64,000 nucleotides of DNA, taken from Pogonophryne albipinna (taxonomy: Eukaryota > Chordata > Actinopteri > Perciformes > Artedidraconidae). Position 1 is the first letter of the stretch; every line of letters begins with the position of its first letter. The position numbers were made by a program, and so were the translations under genes. This document shows, piece by piece, positions 1 to 10,912 of the stretch. A model generated the notes under the pieces. That model was not told the origin of the DNA and did not search any database. It saw nothing but the letters and a program-made list of their open reading frames with translations. The stretch spans positions 4,309,738 through 4,373,737 of the forward strand of contig CM053258.1 in the NCBI GenBank assembly GCA_028583405.1, given 5' to 3'.

Positions 1-264
1 CATTATATAATTTAAAATAAAAGGGATAGGGTTAGGCTTAGGGTAAGATATTGAGTAAGAACATGTTTTTATCAGCTTCTGGTCTTCCAAGACCCGACCG
101 GACAAAAATATGTGGTGCAGGCACGAAACACACAACCAATAGAAATTGGTTTTAAAATCGTTCTGTGTGACACGAAAAAAATGCGAAAATCGTGTTGGTG
201 AACACGAATCAATAGATTAAATTAATTTTGTGACTATAACACGAAATGCCGTGAGACTGGGTTG
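1..264. mobile_element. MITE copy A, cut by the window edge
   Basis: This stretch is about 90% identical to the right 40% of the element at 46604-47203. It has the same TTAGGGTTAGG run near its left, the same 'cttctggtcttccaagaccc' stretch and the same terminal inverted repeat ending CGTGAGACTGGGTTG. The left half must lie outside the window. It is non-coding. Confidence 0.75.
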
Positions 265-1126
265 ACTGAGGAGGTGGTAAATGTTTCAAAAAAAGTAGAT
301 CACCACGCAGGTGAGAGTTGAGTGATGCCGCACTACATCAAATAATTAAAGCAGGTAAAATATGAAGAGTGGGATAATAAAACAAAAGGCCTGTTATGCT
401 GGGAAAGAGTCAGAGTTCAAACACTAACACTAAGCTTCATTTTGCTCTACAGGGACCTGAATGAATCACGGTATAATGGCTTCCTCTTCATGAATCCACC
501 AACACCCCCGTTTGCATTTAACAGCTTAAAGATATGTTTACAGACACACATTGGTCATTTCACACATACAGTAACATGGCCCTGTCATTAAACACTGTGA
601 CGGTACATTTCCTTCAGAGGAACTTGTTATAATGAAGAGCTTTAAATATATTTGATTAACTCTTTCATGGGAATGAACCCTAACCCTATTCAACCCTACA
701 AAGTTATAATAAAGTAAATGTATTCAAAAGTGGGTCAATCCAGAAATCTAAATGTTTGGTGGATTTGGTGTAATGTTTGAACAACACGTTATATTGAAGC
801 TATTTGATATTGTGTTACTGTCAATATTAATACTGGCAAAGCAAAGATATACATATTGTGTAGATATCTTACACTATGTTCCTGTGAGGATTATTGAAAA
901 GCAGTGTTTGTAATTTTGGTAGCATCTGTTTCAAGGTAGCCTGAAAAATGTATAGCCTACTATGCTTTTCAATTTCACAATTTGGTAACTTGCTTTTGGC
1001 TAATGACCTAAACAACTTGATGTTTATTTATGAACTATATAATTAAGCACATAATTGTATTGAGGATCTATTGGTCATGATGATGAATGGCATCAATAGC
1101 CGCTTTCACACCAAGTAGTACTTTGC

Positions 1127-1182
1127 CGCACTTAGTTCCCAGCACTTAGTTCCCAGCACTTAGTTCCCAGCACTTAGTTCCC
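1127..1182. repeat. Four tandem copies of a 14-bp unit
   Basis: Four consecutive units of AGCACTTAGTTCCC (the first starts CGCACTTAGTTCCC). It lies in a short stretch (about 1100-1257) with 'ttcacacc' and 'agttccc' motifs at both sides, probably a fragment of a small hAT-type MITE. Confidence 0.7.
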
Positions 1183-1269
1183 CCATGGAACTAAAGAGCA
1201 GATCGCATTCACACCGGAATAAGTTCCCTGGGGGAAGATTACGCAAATGAAGCCGCTTGTCACTGTCTG

Positions 1270-1901
1270 TACCCGATCTGCATCCCTGCCCGATCTGCAT
1301 TGCGCATGTGCGAGATGGTCCGCCATATTGGACAACTCCGTACGGCAACCCAAATAGGACACTTGACACAGTGGCGTTTGGCAAAGCACACAGAGAGATG
1401 AGTTATTGTTATTACAACGTGAGCTATTGTTATAACAACGTGACCTCACTATTATCACTACTCTTTTTATTAGGTTCTTTTATTTGGGGTTAAGTACATT
1501 GTCAGAATAAGTGAGAAATGGATTTAACTTCTGTTAGACAGCTATACTGAATAAATATTTACTGTGAATGCATGCAGAAATGTATGGCATTAATAATGTA
1601 TATGTAATTACATTAACTGTGAATGTCTTTCATTTTATTTGTGAAATTCACCTTCAGACATGTATTCTCTATAAAAATTAATTCTATAAATTCTATACAA
1701 AAGTCTGTCAGATGCAATGCAAATCGGGCATCTGTTTATGTTTAAAACTCGCGCATGCGCAATGCATATTTGCATATTGGCCAGCCGCCTAGACGGTCTA
1801 GACGTCAAGTGTCCTATTTGGGTTGCCGTACGGAGTTGTCCAATATGGCGGACCATCTCGCACATGCGCAGTGCAGATCGGGGAGGGGTGCAGATCGGGT
1901 A
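1270..1901. mobile_element. Non-autonomous DNA transposon (MITE) with ~100-bp inverted repeats
   Basis: Positions 1270-1370 and the reverse complement of 1804-1901 match almost perfectly, both starting TACCCGATCTGCA and running through CCGCCATATTGGACAACTCC to GGACACTTGAC. The 430-bp middle is AT-rich and non-coding. No clean target duplication is visible: the flanks share only ACTGTC. The superfamily is not assigned. Confidence 0.8.
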
Positions 1902-1975
1902 GTGACTGTCACTACCCGATCCGAGTATTTTTAAACACGAGTATCTGTACTTCTACTTGAGAAAAGGATGTGTTT

Positions 1976-2289
1976 GTCCTGGCTCCAAAATGGTGGACTG
2001 AGCTCCCCATTGACATCAGGACAGCAGATAGCTTACACAACTTCCGGCGCAGACTGAAAACTCATCTCTTTCGACTCCACTTCGAGCAATACAATTACTA
2101 TCAAAGCACTTATATACTAACAAAGGCTTATCTAAAGCCAGTTGAGTAGCACTTGAAATGTTTTGGCTCTATGAAACCTGATGTACTTATGATTCTGTTT
2201 TCTTCTAGTTTGTATCTTCTTGGTCGAATGCACTTATTGTAAGTCGCTTTGGATAAAAGCGTCAGCTAAATGCAATGTAATGTAATGTT
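1976..2289 (+). mobile_element. 3' end of an L2-clade LINE
   Basis: The frame from about 1978 reads LAPKWWTELPIDIRTADSLH, then NFRRRLKTHLFRLHFEQY, the usual C-terminal end of L2-type reverse transcriptase ORFs. It is followed by a 3' tail with GTAAGTCGCTTTGGATAAAAGCGTC and short ATGTA-type terminal repeats. It is 5'-truncated, as most LINE copies are. Confidence 0.75.
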
Positions 2290-2331
2290 TACTTTTGCCC
2301 TCTCTGCTCTCTACCATTCAGTGTTACTTAC

Positions 2332-2525
2332 TGGGAGTTAGACTGGGACACTTTGAGCAGCTGGATGAAGCGGTCGAGCAGCGGCATGCAGATGGGCCCC
2401 AGGAGCATCTCGAAGTTGGGCTGCATGAGCTCCGTCAGGCCCTTCATCAGGCTGCCCTCGCAGCAGTACACCTTGCTGTGGGGCGTCACCATGTAGGGGA
2501 TGAAGGTGTAGTTGGCTGAGCACGT
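2332..2525 (-). CDS. map3k5: map3k5 coding exon 4 (residues 195-258 plus two bases)
   Basis: The acceptor is CTTCTCAACAG above 2525 and the donor is CCCA followed by GTAAGT at 2331. The translation TCSANYTFIPYMVTPHSKVY, CCEGSLMKGLTELMQPNFEM, LLGPICMPLLDRFIQLLKVS, QSNS is highly similar to human ASK1 up to the residues before QYFRES. Cysteines 196, 215, 216 and 240 match human 206, 225, 226 and 250; Cys250 is reported as important for thioredoxin binding. The exon ends on CA, so the next exon must begin with A or G to complete the Gln. The third-position GC content is high, unlike the AT-rich introns. Confidence 0.96.
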
Positions 2526-3268
2526 CTGTTGAGAAGAAGGAGACAGTTTAGAAAAATAGCTACTAAGAGTATATTTAAGCACCAGAGGACTCTTTTTATA
2601 TAACATTGTGGGTTTAGTGTGAAGTAGTCATCAGCAATATTTTAACCATGTGGGCGAACATTTAGAGAATCTAAAGCACTTGATAATTGGATTCAATACT
2701 ACCCAAAAAAGGATAAAAAATACAATTTCGAATTATGTTTTTTTACAAAATCTGTAGTTGAATCTTGTCCTCTTTCAAAAATGTATCAAATTCACTATGT
2801 TGACACTATGACCCAATTTAAGTTTACAAGTCAGATCAAACTACAGTGTCAGTCTACTTAGTAGCTGTTATATTTTTAAATCATATCTTGCCAACTTTCT
2901 CTGCCACTGAAACTGAAGTTGTCATATTTATATTGAAATACAAATTTCTTCTGAGCACTTTTTTGACTTCTTCTTCTTGGCTCGAAATAAAAGTGGGGAA
3001 ACATTATTGATCTCCATTTTTTTTCTCTATTTGACATCCTTAGCTGTACAAGATGTGTTTGTTATTATCAAGAGCTCCAGGATAGCAGTGCAGTGATGCT
3101 ACGTCCCTTTGTGCAGAATTGTATTTAGCGGATCTATTGTGGTTTTGGTTTAGCTAATGAGCATATATTGCACATACGTATGAATAACCATACTTGGAGT
3201 ATATTGTATTATCGGAAGTTTAACAGTATCCAGTACAAGGCGTGCATTTACAGTAAATACAATCATTG

Positions 3269-3320
3269 ATTACCTTGTCTAAATAACCAAAATCATTACC
3301 TTGTCTAAATAACCAAAATC
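3269..3320. repeat. Perfect 26-bp tandem duplication
   Basis: The 26-mer starting ATTACCTTGTCTAAATAACC occurs twice head to tail without mismatch (3269-3294 and 3295-3320). Confidence 0.9.
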
Positions 3321-5287
3321 AAAAGCTCTTTACAACCAAGTTCATAGACACTGTATAGTAAAAGACTACATTGTACAGGGGAGGAAGCAGATTGCCTGGA
3401 GGAAGTCAGAGCTGTTTCCCCTGTTTGAGACAGATCAGGTAACAACATTAAGCTTTGGCTTTGTCCAAAGAGACAATAGTGTTTATGTTGTCTTCACTGA
3501 ACCAACAGAAGGAAGTATCTGTATCAGCGCTGACAGTCCCATTAGGAGCTGCTCTCTTGTTGCAACCACAAAAACATACAGCCTTGCACTTACAAATTCC
3601 CCTTGTTCATGCAGCGTGATGCTCACAAACACCGAGCAGAAACAGTCGTCTTGCTGCTCACCTTCTGCAGAGATCTACCCTGTTATTTGCTGCAGCAGTC
3701 ATGTATTTTCACGTCTGTTTCAGTTTAAGCTGCTATTGTAGCACTAAAAAAAGTGTTCTTCTTTATGTACTTAGCTCTAATTCCTGACATCTGTGTTATG
3801 TCTGGAGGTAGATTTTCTCCTGTCTGTGTTTGTTTTGAACTTGTGCTCCTGGTTCGGTTGCGGTGGCCTGCCACTGCTGAATAACCAACACAGAAACACT
3901 GGTGGTGCTCTTTGCAGACAGAAAATGAGAGAGGCAGCAACTCCACTGTTGACATCCCCAAGAAACAGCTGAGGTCTTTTCAAGGAGAGCAATTCCCAGT
4001 ATGTCAGATGTGTGGTGACAACAATGAGCGCGTCAGAAGACGGTTGGGCTGCCATACAGCTGCATCCTCCTGACGCCTCCAATACTCTGTCATAGTTTCA
4101 GCTTTTCATGCAGCCTCTTTGAGAAGAAACAAACACTGCTGCAGCTCTCAGTGCTTGACAAAAAAGTGAAGTGAAAGGAAGGTGTGGTGTTGAAGCAATG
4201 AGAGCCAAACCCGCAGATAAATACTTCCTCCTTTACAACAGTAGTGGATGACATCACTGGTGCATGCCATCTGCGTGACCTCTTTTTCTGTCAGGTGTAA
4301 CCAGACAAGTTGCAAAATCCTGACGTTAAATGTAGCTCCTCTGTGTGTGAGATGCCTATAGGCACAGGGGTCTTTCTTTCTTTTCACAGGCTAGTATTTC
4401 AGGGCGACTGCAGGCCATTTGAAGCTAATCTTCACTGGTTGCTAACAGGTTTCTCGGGTAGCAGAGTGAAACACATGTGACGGCAGTGGCTCATGGGGAA
4501 TCTGTTGAATGTGACCGGCAGTGATTCAGTTATTCAACCAGTGACTCATCTGGTTTGATATCCTTGCCGATGGTCAATCTGCACTTACTGGAAGATTTCA
4601 GCTGCTTACTCGCTAACCTTCACAGAAACACACTCAAAGCTGACCACAACTCAATGTTGGAGAACATTTGCCATTTTATGCAGATGTCCAATCAGTGTTG
4701 ATTGAAACTCCTCCTACCAGGCCTCAATATTTGAGAGTGTGTCAGTGTAAGCTACTTTTAGTAAATCTACACACACACAGACAGAGCAACATTAGATATG
4801 TTTCAAATGTGATGGGTAAAGTCACGTTTTCCATACATATCTGGCCTTTTTCTCTTGTAAAATGTACACATACTGTTTGGAAATACTAACAACAAACATA
4901 TTTTTTTGTCCAAGCATGTTTTTCTATAGTACGCATTATCAAACATTTGAATTACATTGTTAACTTTAATACTGTGCTGTAAACAAATGATCAAGTTGTA
5001 AGAAGGGTTACTTTTTGTCCTGGAGGTCTTATTGCATCATATCATCATGTACAGAGACCACGAGGGGGGAAGGGGTTAGCAAGACTGACATTTTTGATCG
5101 TTTCCTGTGACCGCCTTTGCATACTCTCTCATTTAGAAATGAACACTGTGTCTATATATAAAATACGTCGCTCACAGAAGATTAGAGGGTTCTCTTTTTG
5201 AGAATAAATTGTAAAGTTTGAGTGTTTAGTTTCATGAGGAGGTCCACTATTGGCTGGAAGTTTCCATGTGACCTTGGTGCTTTTTTG

Positions 5288-5510
5288 AATTAATATAATA
5301 ATAATACATTTTATTTGTAGGCGCCTTTCATGACACCCAAGGACACCGTACAATTTGTTTTAAAAAAGAACAATTAACTAATAGGCAACAGAACATGATA
5401 AAACGACGGTTAGCAGAGGAGGAGCGGAGGGAGCGGAGGGAGCGAGAGGCGGTGTACTCCTGAAGAAGGTCAGCCAGATATGCAGGTTTGATATGATTCA
5501 TATGTGTCTA
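5288..5510 (-). mobile_element. Probable LINE 3' end
   Basis: Read on the minus strand it ends GGTGTCATGAAAGGCGCC, ACAAATAAAATG and (TATTAT)n, a common teleost non-LTR retrotransposon terminus. A purine-rich stretch (GGAGCGGAGGGAGCGG) follows on the plus strand. No coding remnant is visible; clade uncertain. Confidence 0.5.
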
Positions 5511-6155
5511 GACAGGGCAATTAGAATTAGATATATTTATAATTATATTAAGATATTGCTCATCATAGCCCATACACAGATACCGTCAAAGGGATGGAAG
5601 AAATTATGCAGATATTGCTATTTAAGTGCACTTCAACCCTCATAGAAGCGATTTAAAAGCACATGCGACCGTGCAGAGGAGATTGGAGTGCTCTAATAGA
5701 AGCAAGACAGAAGGAGAACAATGAGAGCCCATAGGGGAGAGCAGCGGGTTCACGTCCTCACAATGTGAGTGATAATCAGCTCTCCTCACATGCTACGAGT
5801 CAGAGTCAGAGATCAGGAGATCCATGCAGAGCAGGGCCTCAATCCACTTAGGAGAGCTAAGCCTTTTATCTCAAGCCTGAACATGGACTTCTGGACTAAA
5901 GTCAGTCGTCTGCTTCCGTCTTAATATTTGCTCTAAAGCTGAATTGGTTGATATAAGAAAATCAATTGTCTGTTTATCAGGCTAAAATCACAAACATGAG
6001 TTCCAGCTTCTGTAATCTGCTGAATGCGACTGTATTATACTAAACTGTACCAGGGCTCCAGAACACTATTGGCTTTGTCCTCTACATATTATACTCAGAG
6101 CTGTGAAACAATGCACATTCTCAACTAGAAAAACATAGTACACGTTTAAATTGGC

Positions 6156-6558
6156 TTAAAGAGGCCTAATTCTGCTTTGCTTACCCTTACCTGTAGTGTG
6201 TTGTAGGGCTGCTCGATTATGGCAAGAATCATAATCTCGATTATTTGGGTCAATAATTGATATCACGATTATTAAAAAACGATTATCCATTTACTTTGAA
6301 AACATCCATTTATTGAAAAAAAGAATAACAGTTGATTACCCTGAGCTTTAAGTATAATTCAACTGAAAAACACATTAAAAAAAATAAATAATAATAATAC
6401 AAATAAAAATATACTAAAAATGATACTAAAATAATCGTTTTATTTCGACTACGTTGTTTTCGTAATCGTTGCAAGTCAAAATCGTGTGTTGTACAGTATA
6501 GGTTTGTGTGCATGTAAATGGTCTACAAAGGCTAAAATCCCAAAGTGAGGGGACTTAA
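6156..6558. mobile_element. TTAA-flanked MITE, interrupted
   Basis: The left end TTAAAGAGGCCTAATTCTGC and the inner motif 'gcatgtaaatggtctacaaagg' are shared with the copies at 9935, 14493, 49966 and 58918. The right end is degraded (GGGGACTTAA). An AT-rich block (6208-6497) sits inside it. Confidence 0.55.
6208..6497. mobile_element. AT-rich insertion with 'GATTAT' repeats inside the MITE
   Basis: The block starting GGGCTGCTCGATTATGG is flanked on both sides by GTGTGTTGTA, of which 8 bp is the likely target duplication (hAT-like). It carries several ATCATAATC/GATTATT motifs near the left end and ATAATCG/GTAATCG near the right. Non-coding. Confidence 0.55.
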
Positions 6559-7014
6559 ACCTAATGTGTTGAAGTGAGTGCTTCTTTAAACAACATTACG
6601 TGACTCGGCACAGAGAAGGATTTCCTTAGCTTTGAAGCAGCACCTCATTTGAATGCTGCAGCTTTTGCAAGTCAAATGTTCCAAATGATCCTATTTATGC
6701 AGATCAAGTTCATGCAGTCACTGTAACTCATGAAACAGCTGTCATCTGAGAAAAACATCTCCAAAAATGTAAGAGAAGACCATGTCATTTGACATCTTGC
6801 ATTTCTGAGGAACAAATATCAGCCTCTTTCCAAAAGTGAGCTGCGAAAGAGAAAAACCTTTATAACACCGAGGAGAGAAACGTAAGGTGTCAAACACTCT
6901 CTGCACGTTGCAGAAAAACATATTCTCTGCACTACATAAGATGTGTGATGTGTGCACAATGGGTGAGTAACGTGTTAAAGGAGAGGAAAGTCAAAGAGAT
7001 TGCTTTGTACTCAC

Positions 7015-7038
7015 AGTGTTCTTCTGGCAAATTATCTC
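7015..7038 (-). CDS. map3k5: map3k5 coding exon 3, a 24-nt microexon (residues 187-194)
   Basis: The eight codons EIICQKNT lie between a strong acceptor (long CT-rich run ending TTTCCAG at 7039) and a GTGAGT donor at 7014. They fill exactly the gap between SLQSLK of exon 2 and TCSANY of exon 4 when compared with human ASK1, which reads KEIICQKNTMC. Phase is 0 on both sides, so skipping would delete eight residues without a frameshift. Cys190 corresponds to human Cys200, one of the thioredoxin-binding-region cysteines. Automated gene finders often miss exons this short. Confidence 0.92.
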
Positions 7039-9290
7039 CTGGAAAGAAGAAGAGAAAATACATTTAGAGATTACAAAAGGACACTTCTCTAATAAATAAC
7101 AGAAAGGTAGACATGCAACAATAAAATGATAACTAACGGGGAATTCCAAACACTTGAAAAAGGTTTTATGAAGAAGGAAGTACATTGAACATGTCTGTTT
7201 ACCATGAAACCGGCTAATGTCGTTTGTTTAAAGCACACTGAGCCTCTTGTCTCGCAGAAAGACAAATATTCAGACATTGAAAGTGAGTTTTTTTTAAATA
7301 TTTTGCATCTATTTCAAAGGTCTTTAAAACTGTTTTTGCAGCTTGAAACACCTTAAGACTCTAGGACTGAAAAGATATGTAATTGTACATGCTGTGATGC
7401 ATCAAGCACAGACACAGGAATGATTGTGATGCTAGTCCCATCATCACACATTAGAAGAAGTGGATCAATGAGCCGAGCTACTAAAATATTTAAGAGCACT
7501 CATTTTACCTCACTGAAATGACATGGCACAAATACATATTAATAGCTTATGCCACTGATAAATCACAATCACTTTTCATGCAAGTGCTGAGATAATAGGA
7601 TATGAATCAATAAGGATATTTTCATCACGTTCAATTTGAGAAAAGGAAGTATTTAAAACTGAATAACACCTACATTTGTGATCAACTACACACGTTTACA
7701 TTGGGACTACTTTTGTATTCCATAGAGGAAAATATCACTTGAAATAAGCCTGAGCAGCATGAGGGCACACCTCTTTAGCTTTATGTTTATTTTCTCTAAA
7801 AGGGCTCCAGCATTTAAAGAAAACTCCTGACACCCCTTTGAAACTGTTTAGCAGCCTGATACAGATCAGAGAAAGCCACCAGAGAGGTGTGTGTGTGTGT
7901 GTGTTTTCAGTCGGGGTGGGGAGCAAACCACAGGAACTCCTATGAGGAACTGTCTGAAACAGAGCGGGCTATCTGAAGCTTTTTACGACATACACAGCAG
8001 GAATAATTGAGCTAAAAATGTACATTTGGGTTTTTAATGCCTTCTAAGTTCAATCTGCACTAGAGGCTGTATGGTACGTTACTCTGACTGCACAGCGAGA
8101 GGAAAACCGACAATAAAGGCTTCAGTGTTTCTCCGCTACAATTTTCAATGTGTTCAGCTTTGGCCTCAGTGAACCACGTCTCGTCTGCTCCATAAGACTC
8201 ACACTGTTGTCAAATGCTGACTCAGCTTGGGTGAGTTGTTTTGGGGGTAAAAGTAACAATCTGACATTTTATTATGAATACAGATGTGTTACTCTCCCTT
8301 ACAGATTGCCGTTATAGAGCAGTTATTTTCATGAAGGTTTTGGTTTATTTCATAACAGTGTGTCGTGTTTTTTGAAGTTAGCAGAGGTGGTCTTAGTTGC
8401 AGTAGGAGGCAGCCCACATCGACCAAAAAAAACTTTTAAACATGAGTAATCAGCACACAGAGTGCATAATACCCGAAATGTGTTTTAAAGTGCCGAACCA
8501 TTTCAATTGCACCAACAAAATATAAAATTAAATTACGTAAATGGTTGTAGCACTTAAAATGGTTTGGCTTAATCTGAGTTTATGTGGTTGACTTTGGATA
8601 AAAGCAACAGCTAATTGAAAAATGAAATTAAATACAGTTGAATTTGTGTCTTAAATTGAAGAGCTCTCAATGATGGACAACACTTCAAAACCGGGACTAT
8701 ATTCGACTTGTTTTTGGGCCATGACCCTGATTCCAACAACATTCTTTAGCCTATCATAATTTTTGATTTTTGTTTCCAGCTAACAAACCATCAGCACTGA
8801 AATGAAAATCTCAATCGTGTAAATTCAATGATTTAGTACCACCTTATGGTACTGCACCACCACCAAATAATACATACATTCAACAAAAGAAATACAAGAT
8901 TTGATAGAAAAGAAAGGACATCACAGGAGTGCACAGACTGACAGACAGCTCATCTCTGAAGGGCAGAGAAACACAACTGAGGACAAAAATAAGGATCCAG
9001 GGTTTAACCACTTAAAGAAAAGTGGTTGATGACTAAGTGACAACAAAATTGCTCTTTTCTGTGAACTCAATTTTCATCCCAGAACTACGTCTTTGAAATG
9101 AGGCCAACGCCGACTTTCATAAATGCATTTCCTTCCTTCAAATAATCGATGCATTTATGTGCCGCTGCCCCCACATTACTTTCCTGTCAATCCCCTGTCC
9201 CTCTCCCTTTCCTAAAAATAGCTTTCAATCACCACCTCTGTGAACCTCAGTGATTGTTTGTTAATGTGTGTTAATGCTCTCTGTTCTCAC
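7039..9290 (-). other. map3k5: map3k5 intron 2
   Basis: This 2252-bp intron is largely unique. It holds one short (GT)9 run (7887-7904) and a decayed L2-like tail (about 8540-8640). No other gene or RNA is visible. Confidence 0.85.
8540..8640 (+). repeat. Decayed L2-type LINE tail
   Basis: 'gtagcacttaaaatggtttgg' and 'gactttggataaaagcaaca' resemble the 1976-2289 tail (GAGTAGCACTTGAAATG, GTCGCTTTGGATAAAAGCG), with many substitutions. Confidence 0.4.
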
Positions 9291-9430
9291 CTTCAGGGAC
9301 TGGAGGGAGTCGGAGTTGGTGTCGCAGTACAGGATGATGTTGTTGGCCATGCTGAAGCTCTCTCTGACTCCCAGGTGGTAGAAGAGCGAGGGCTGCCGGA
9401 AAGCGTCCGTCATCTCCACCACGGCGATGT
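9291..9430 (-). CDS. map3k5: map3k5 coding exon 2 (residues 140-186)
   Basis: The acceptor is CCCCATCAG just above 9430 after a pyrimidine-rich run, and the donor is CTGAAG followed by GTGAGA at 9290. The 140 nt complete the split codon from exon 1 (G plus AC gives Asp140) and read DIAVVEMTDAFRQPSLFYHL, then GVRESFSMANNIILYCDT, ending SLQSLK in phase 0. This is nearly identical to human ASK1. FYHLGVRESF is shared by the whole ASK family, while ILYCDTNSDSLQSLK is ASK1-like. It forms part of the thioredoxin-binding fold and includes Cys175 (human Cys185). Confidence 0.96.
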
Positions 9431-9488
9431 CTGATGGGGACAGACAGGTACAGACAGTCTAGTGTTAGGTGTCAACTTTCATTTATAA

Positions 9489-9860
9489 CGTTTCAGTTCA
9501 TCTTGACAGTTTCAAGTCCTCAACACCAAACTTTCCTAAAGGGATTTATTTCCAAAATGCTGCCACACCTTTGGAAACACTCTTATATGTCTTAATGTGT
9601 GCATATGTATAAATGTGTCAGTTGATTGTGTATCTATAGGATATACATATTTTTATATATATTTGTATTTTTGTATTCGGGATTGTGGGAAACGGTATTT
9701 CGATCTCTCTGTCTGTACACACAAACTGAAAGATTGACAATAACGTTGACTTTAAAACATTTCAGTTCATCTTGGCGGTTTATAAGACCTCAACACCAAA
9801 CCTCATGATGCAATAGGAAAGGGAGTTATTTCCAAAATGCTGCCACATCTTTGGAAATAC
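9489..9860. repeat. Local direct duplication of a ~95-bp block
   Basis: 'ttcagttcatcttgacagtt' with 'cctcaacaccaaac' and 'ttatttccaaaatgctgcca' at 9489-9580 recurs, about 85% identical, at 9757-9860. The intervening 176 bp is not duplicated. It lies just 60 bp upstream, in gene orientation, of exon 2. Confidence 0.75.
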
Positions 9861-9934
9861 AATATAATTGTATCAAGTTTCAAAGGCTTAATTATCATGC
9901 ACAAAACCTAGCATAGTTGATGATAATGACAATT

Positions 9935-10912
9935 TTAAAGAGGTCCTATTTCCCTTTCCTTTAGTGGGTTATGTAGCTTTTAGTGCATGTAAATAGTCTG
10001 CAAAGGCAAAAATCCCTGTGTTCCCTTCAGTTCCTCTCCCACACACTTCCCCCCCCTGCCTGAAACGCCTCCATTGGACTCCTTTGTTTACTTTGTAACA
10101 TAGGCTGCAGCCACACGAGGACGATAACGGCAACGCACCGAAATCATTATCAAAAAAGTCTTCCGTCAACACGCAATAGGCACCAGAAACGTGTCCGCCC
10201 ACACGAGGCAGCTCGAACCGCTGGAGACGCTGTAGTACATATGCCGGGCCTGTAAGTGGCGCTGTACTCCTGCCACAAAATACACCAAAAGCAGCGAAGA
10301 AGACTTCTCGCGCATGCATGGTTGCCCTTCAGTTTATTCACAGCACTGGATTTAGCAGTTTAAATCTTCCGGACAAAATTAGAAAAGTGCCGGTTAAAGG
10401 TCTTCTTTGTTATTAATTATTATTACATATTTATAACTAGTTTAGGTAGTTTGAGAGGTAATTAAAATAGCTAAGGGTGATAATCTAACTAGAAGTGTGT
10501 GTTTTGTTCCGCTCATCGCTCCATCACAGCGGGCGGAGCTGCAGGTTATCATGCAGAGCTGCGTGTCTCCTCTCCTGTCCGATTAGACTTCCCTCGCGTT
10601 TATGTCCATATCGATCAAATCTAGCTGGAAGCTCCTGCTGGGTGCGCTGTCCTGCGAGATACCGGGACCTAGCTCGAAACACTGGGGCTATGGCGTCATC
10701 GTTAGCAGGAAATGATCGTATAGGCGTAAACACGGAGCGTTTCGTCCGCAGATCTACCCACCTTGGGACCCGTTATCGTTTTCTGCGTTTCCATGTCGGC
10801 CTTGTGTGGCCGAACCGTCTATCTGATAGAGAACTGTATACAACCGTTATCGTCCTCGTGTGGCTGCAGCCATAGTGACATCACTGTGTAACACTCACAC
10901 TTCTATTGGCTG
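9935..10912. mobile_element. TTAA-type MITE split by a Harbinger-like insertion
   Basis: 9935-10102 matches the left part of the 14493-15035 element (TTAAAGAGGTCCTATTTCCC, 'ctcctttgtttactttgtaaca'), and 10872-10912 continues it ('agtgacatcactgtgtaaca', 'cttctattggctggc'). The 769-bp element 10103-10871 lies in between. The far right end is lost. Confidence 0.7.
10103..10871. mobile_element. Harbinger-like MITE, copy 1
   Basis: The terminal inverted repeats GGCTGCAGCCACACGAGG...ACGATAACGG and their exact complement bound a 769-bp, GC-richer, non-coding element. The flanking triplet is ATA on both sides, fitting the 3-bp target duplications of PIF/Harbinger elements. The outer 10 bp (GGCTGCAGCC) are themselves palindromic. 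Confidence 0.75.

Larger units (their letters stand above)
1..2331 (-). other. map3k5: map3k5 intron 4, 5' part
   Basis: The intron begins at the GTAAGT donor at 2331 and runs off the left edge without another recognisable exon. It contains a truncated MITE (1-264), unique AT-rich sequence (265-1090), four tandem 14-mers, a long-TIR MITE (1270-1901) and the 3' end of an L2-type LINE (1976-2289). Confidence 0.8.
2526..7014 (-). other. map3k5: map3k5 intron 3
   Basis: This 4489-bp intron lies between exons 3 and 4. It is mostly unique AT-rich sequence with no supported gene. Recognisable pieces are a 26-bp tandem duplication (3269-3320), a LINE 3' end (about 5288-5510) and a TTAA-type MITE interrupted by an AT-rich insert (6156-6558). 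Confidence 0.85.

Noticed and set aside
10495..10875. 126-codon open frame in intron 1
   Set aside because: It lies wholly inside a non-coding Harbinger-like MITE, with no domain or family resemblance.
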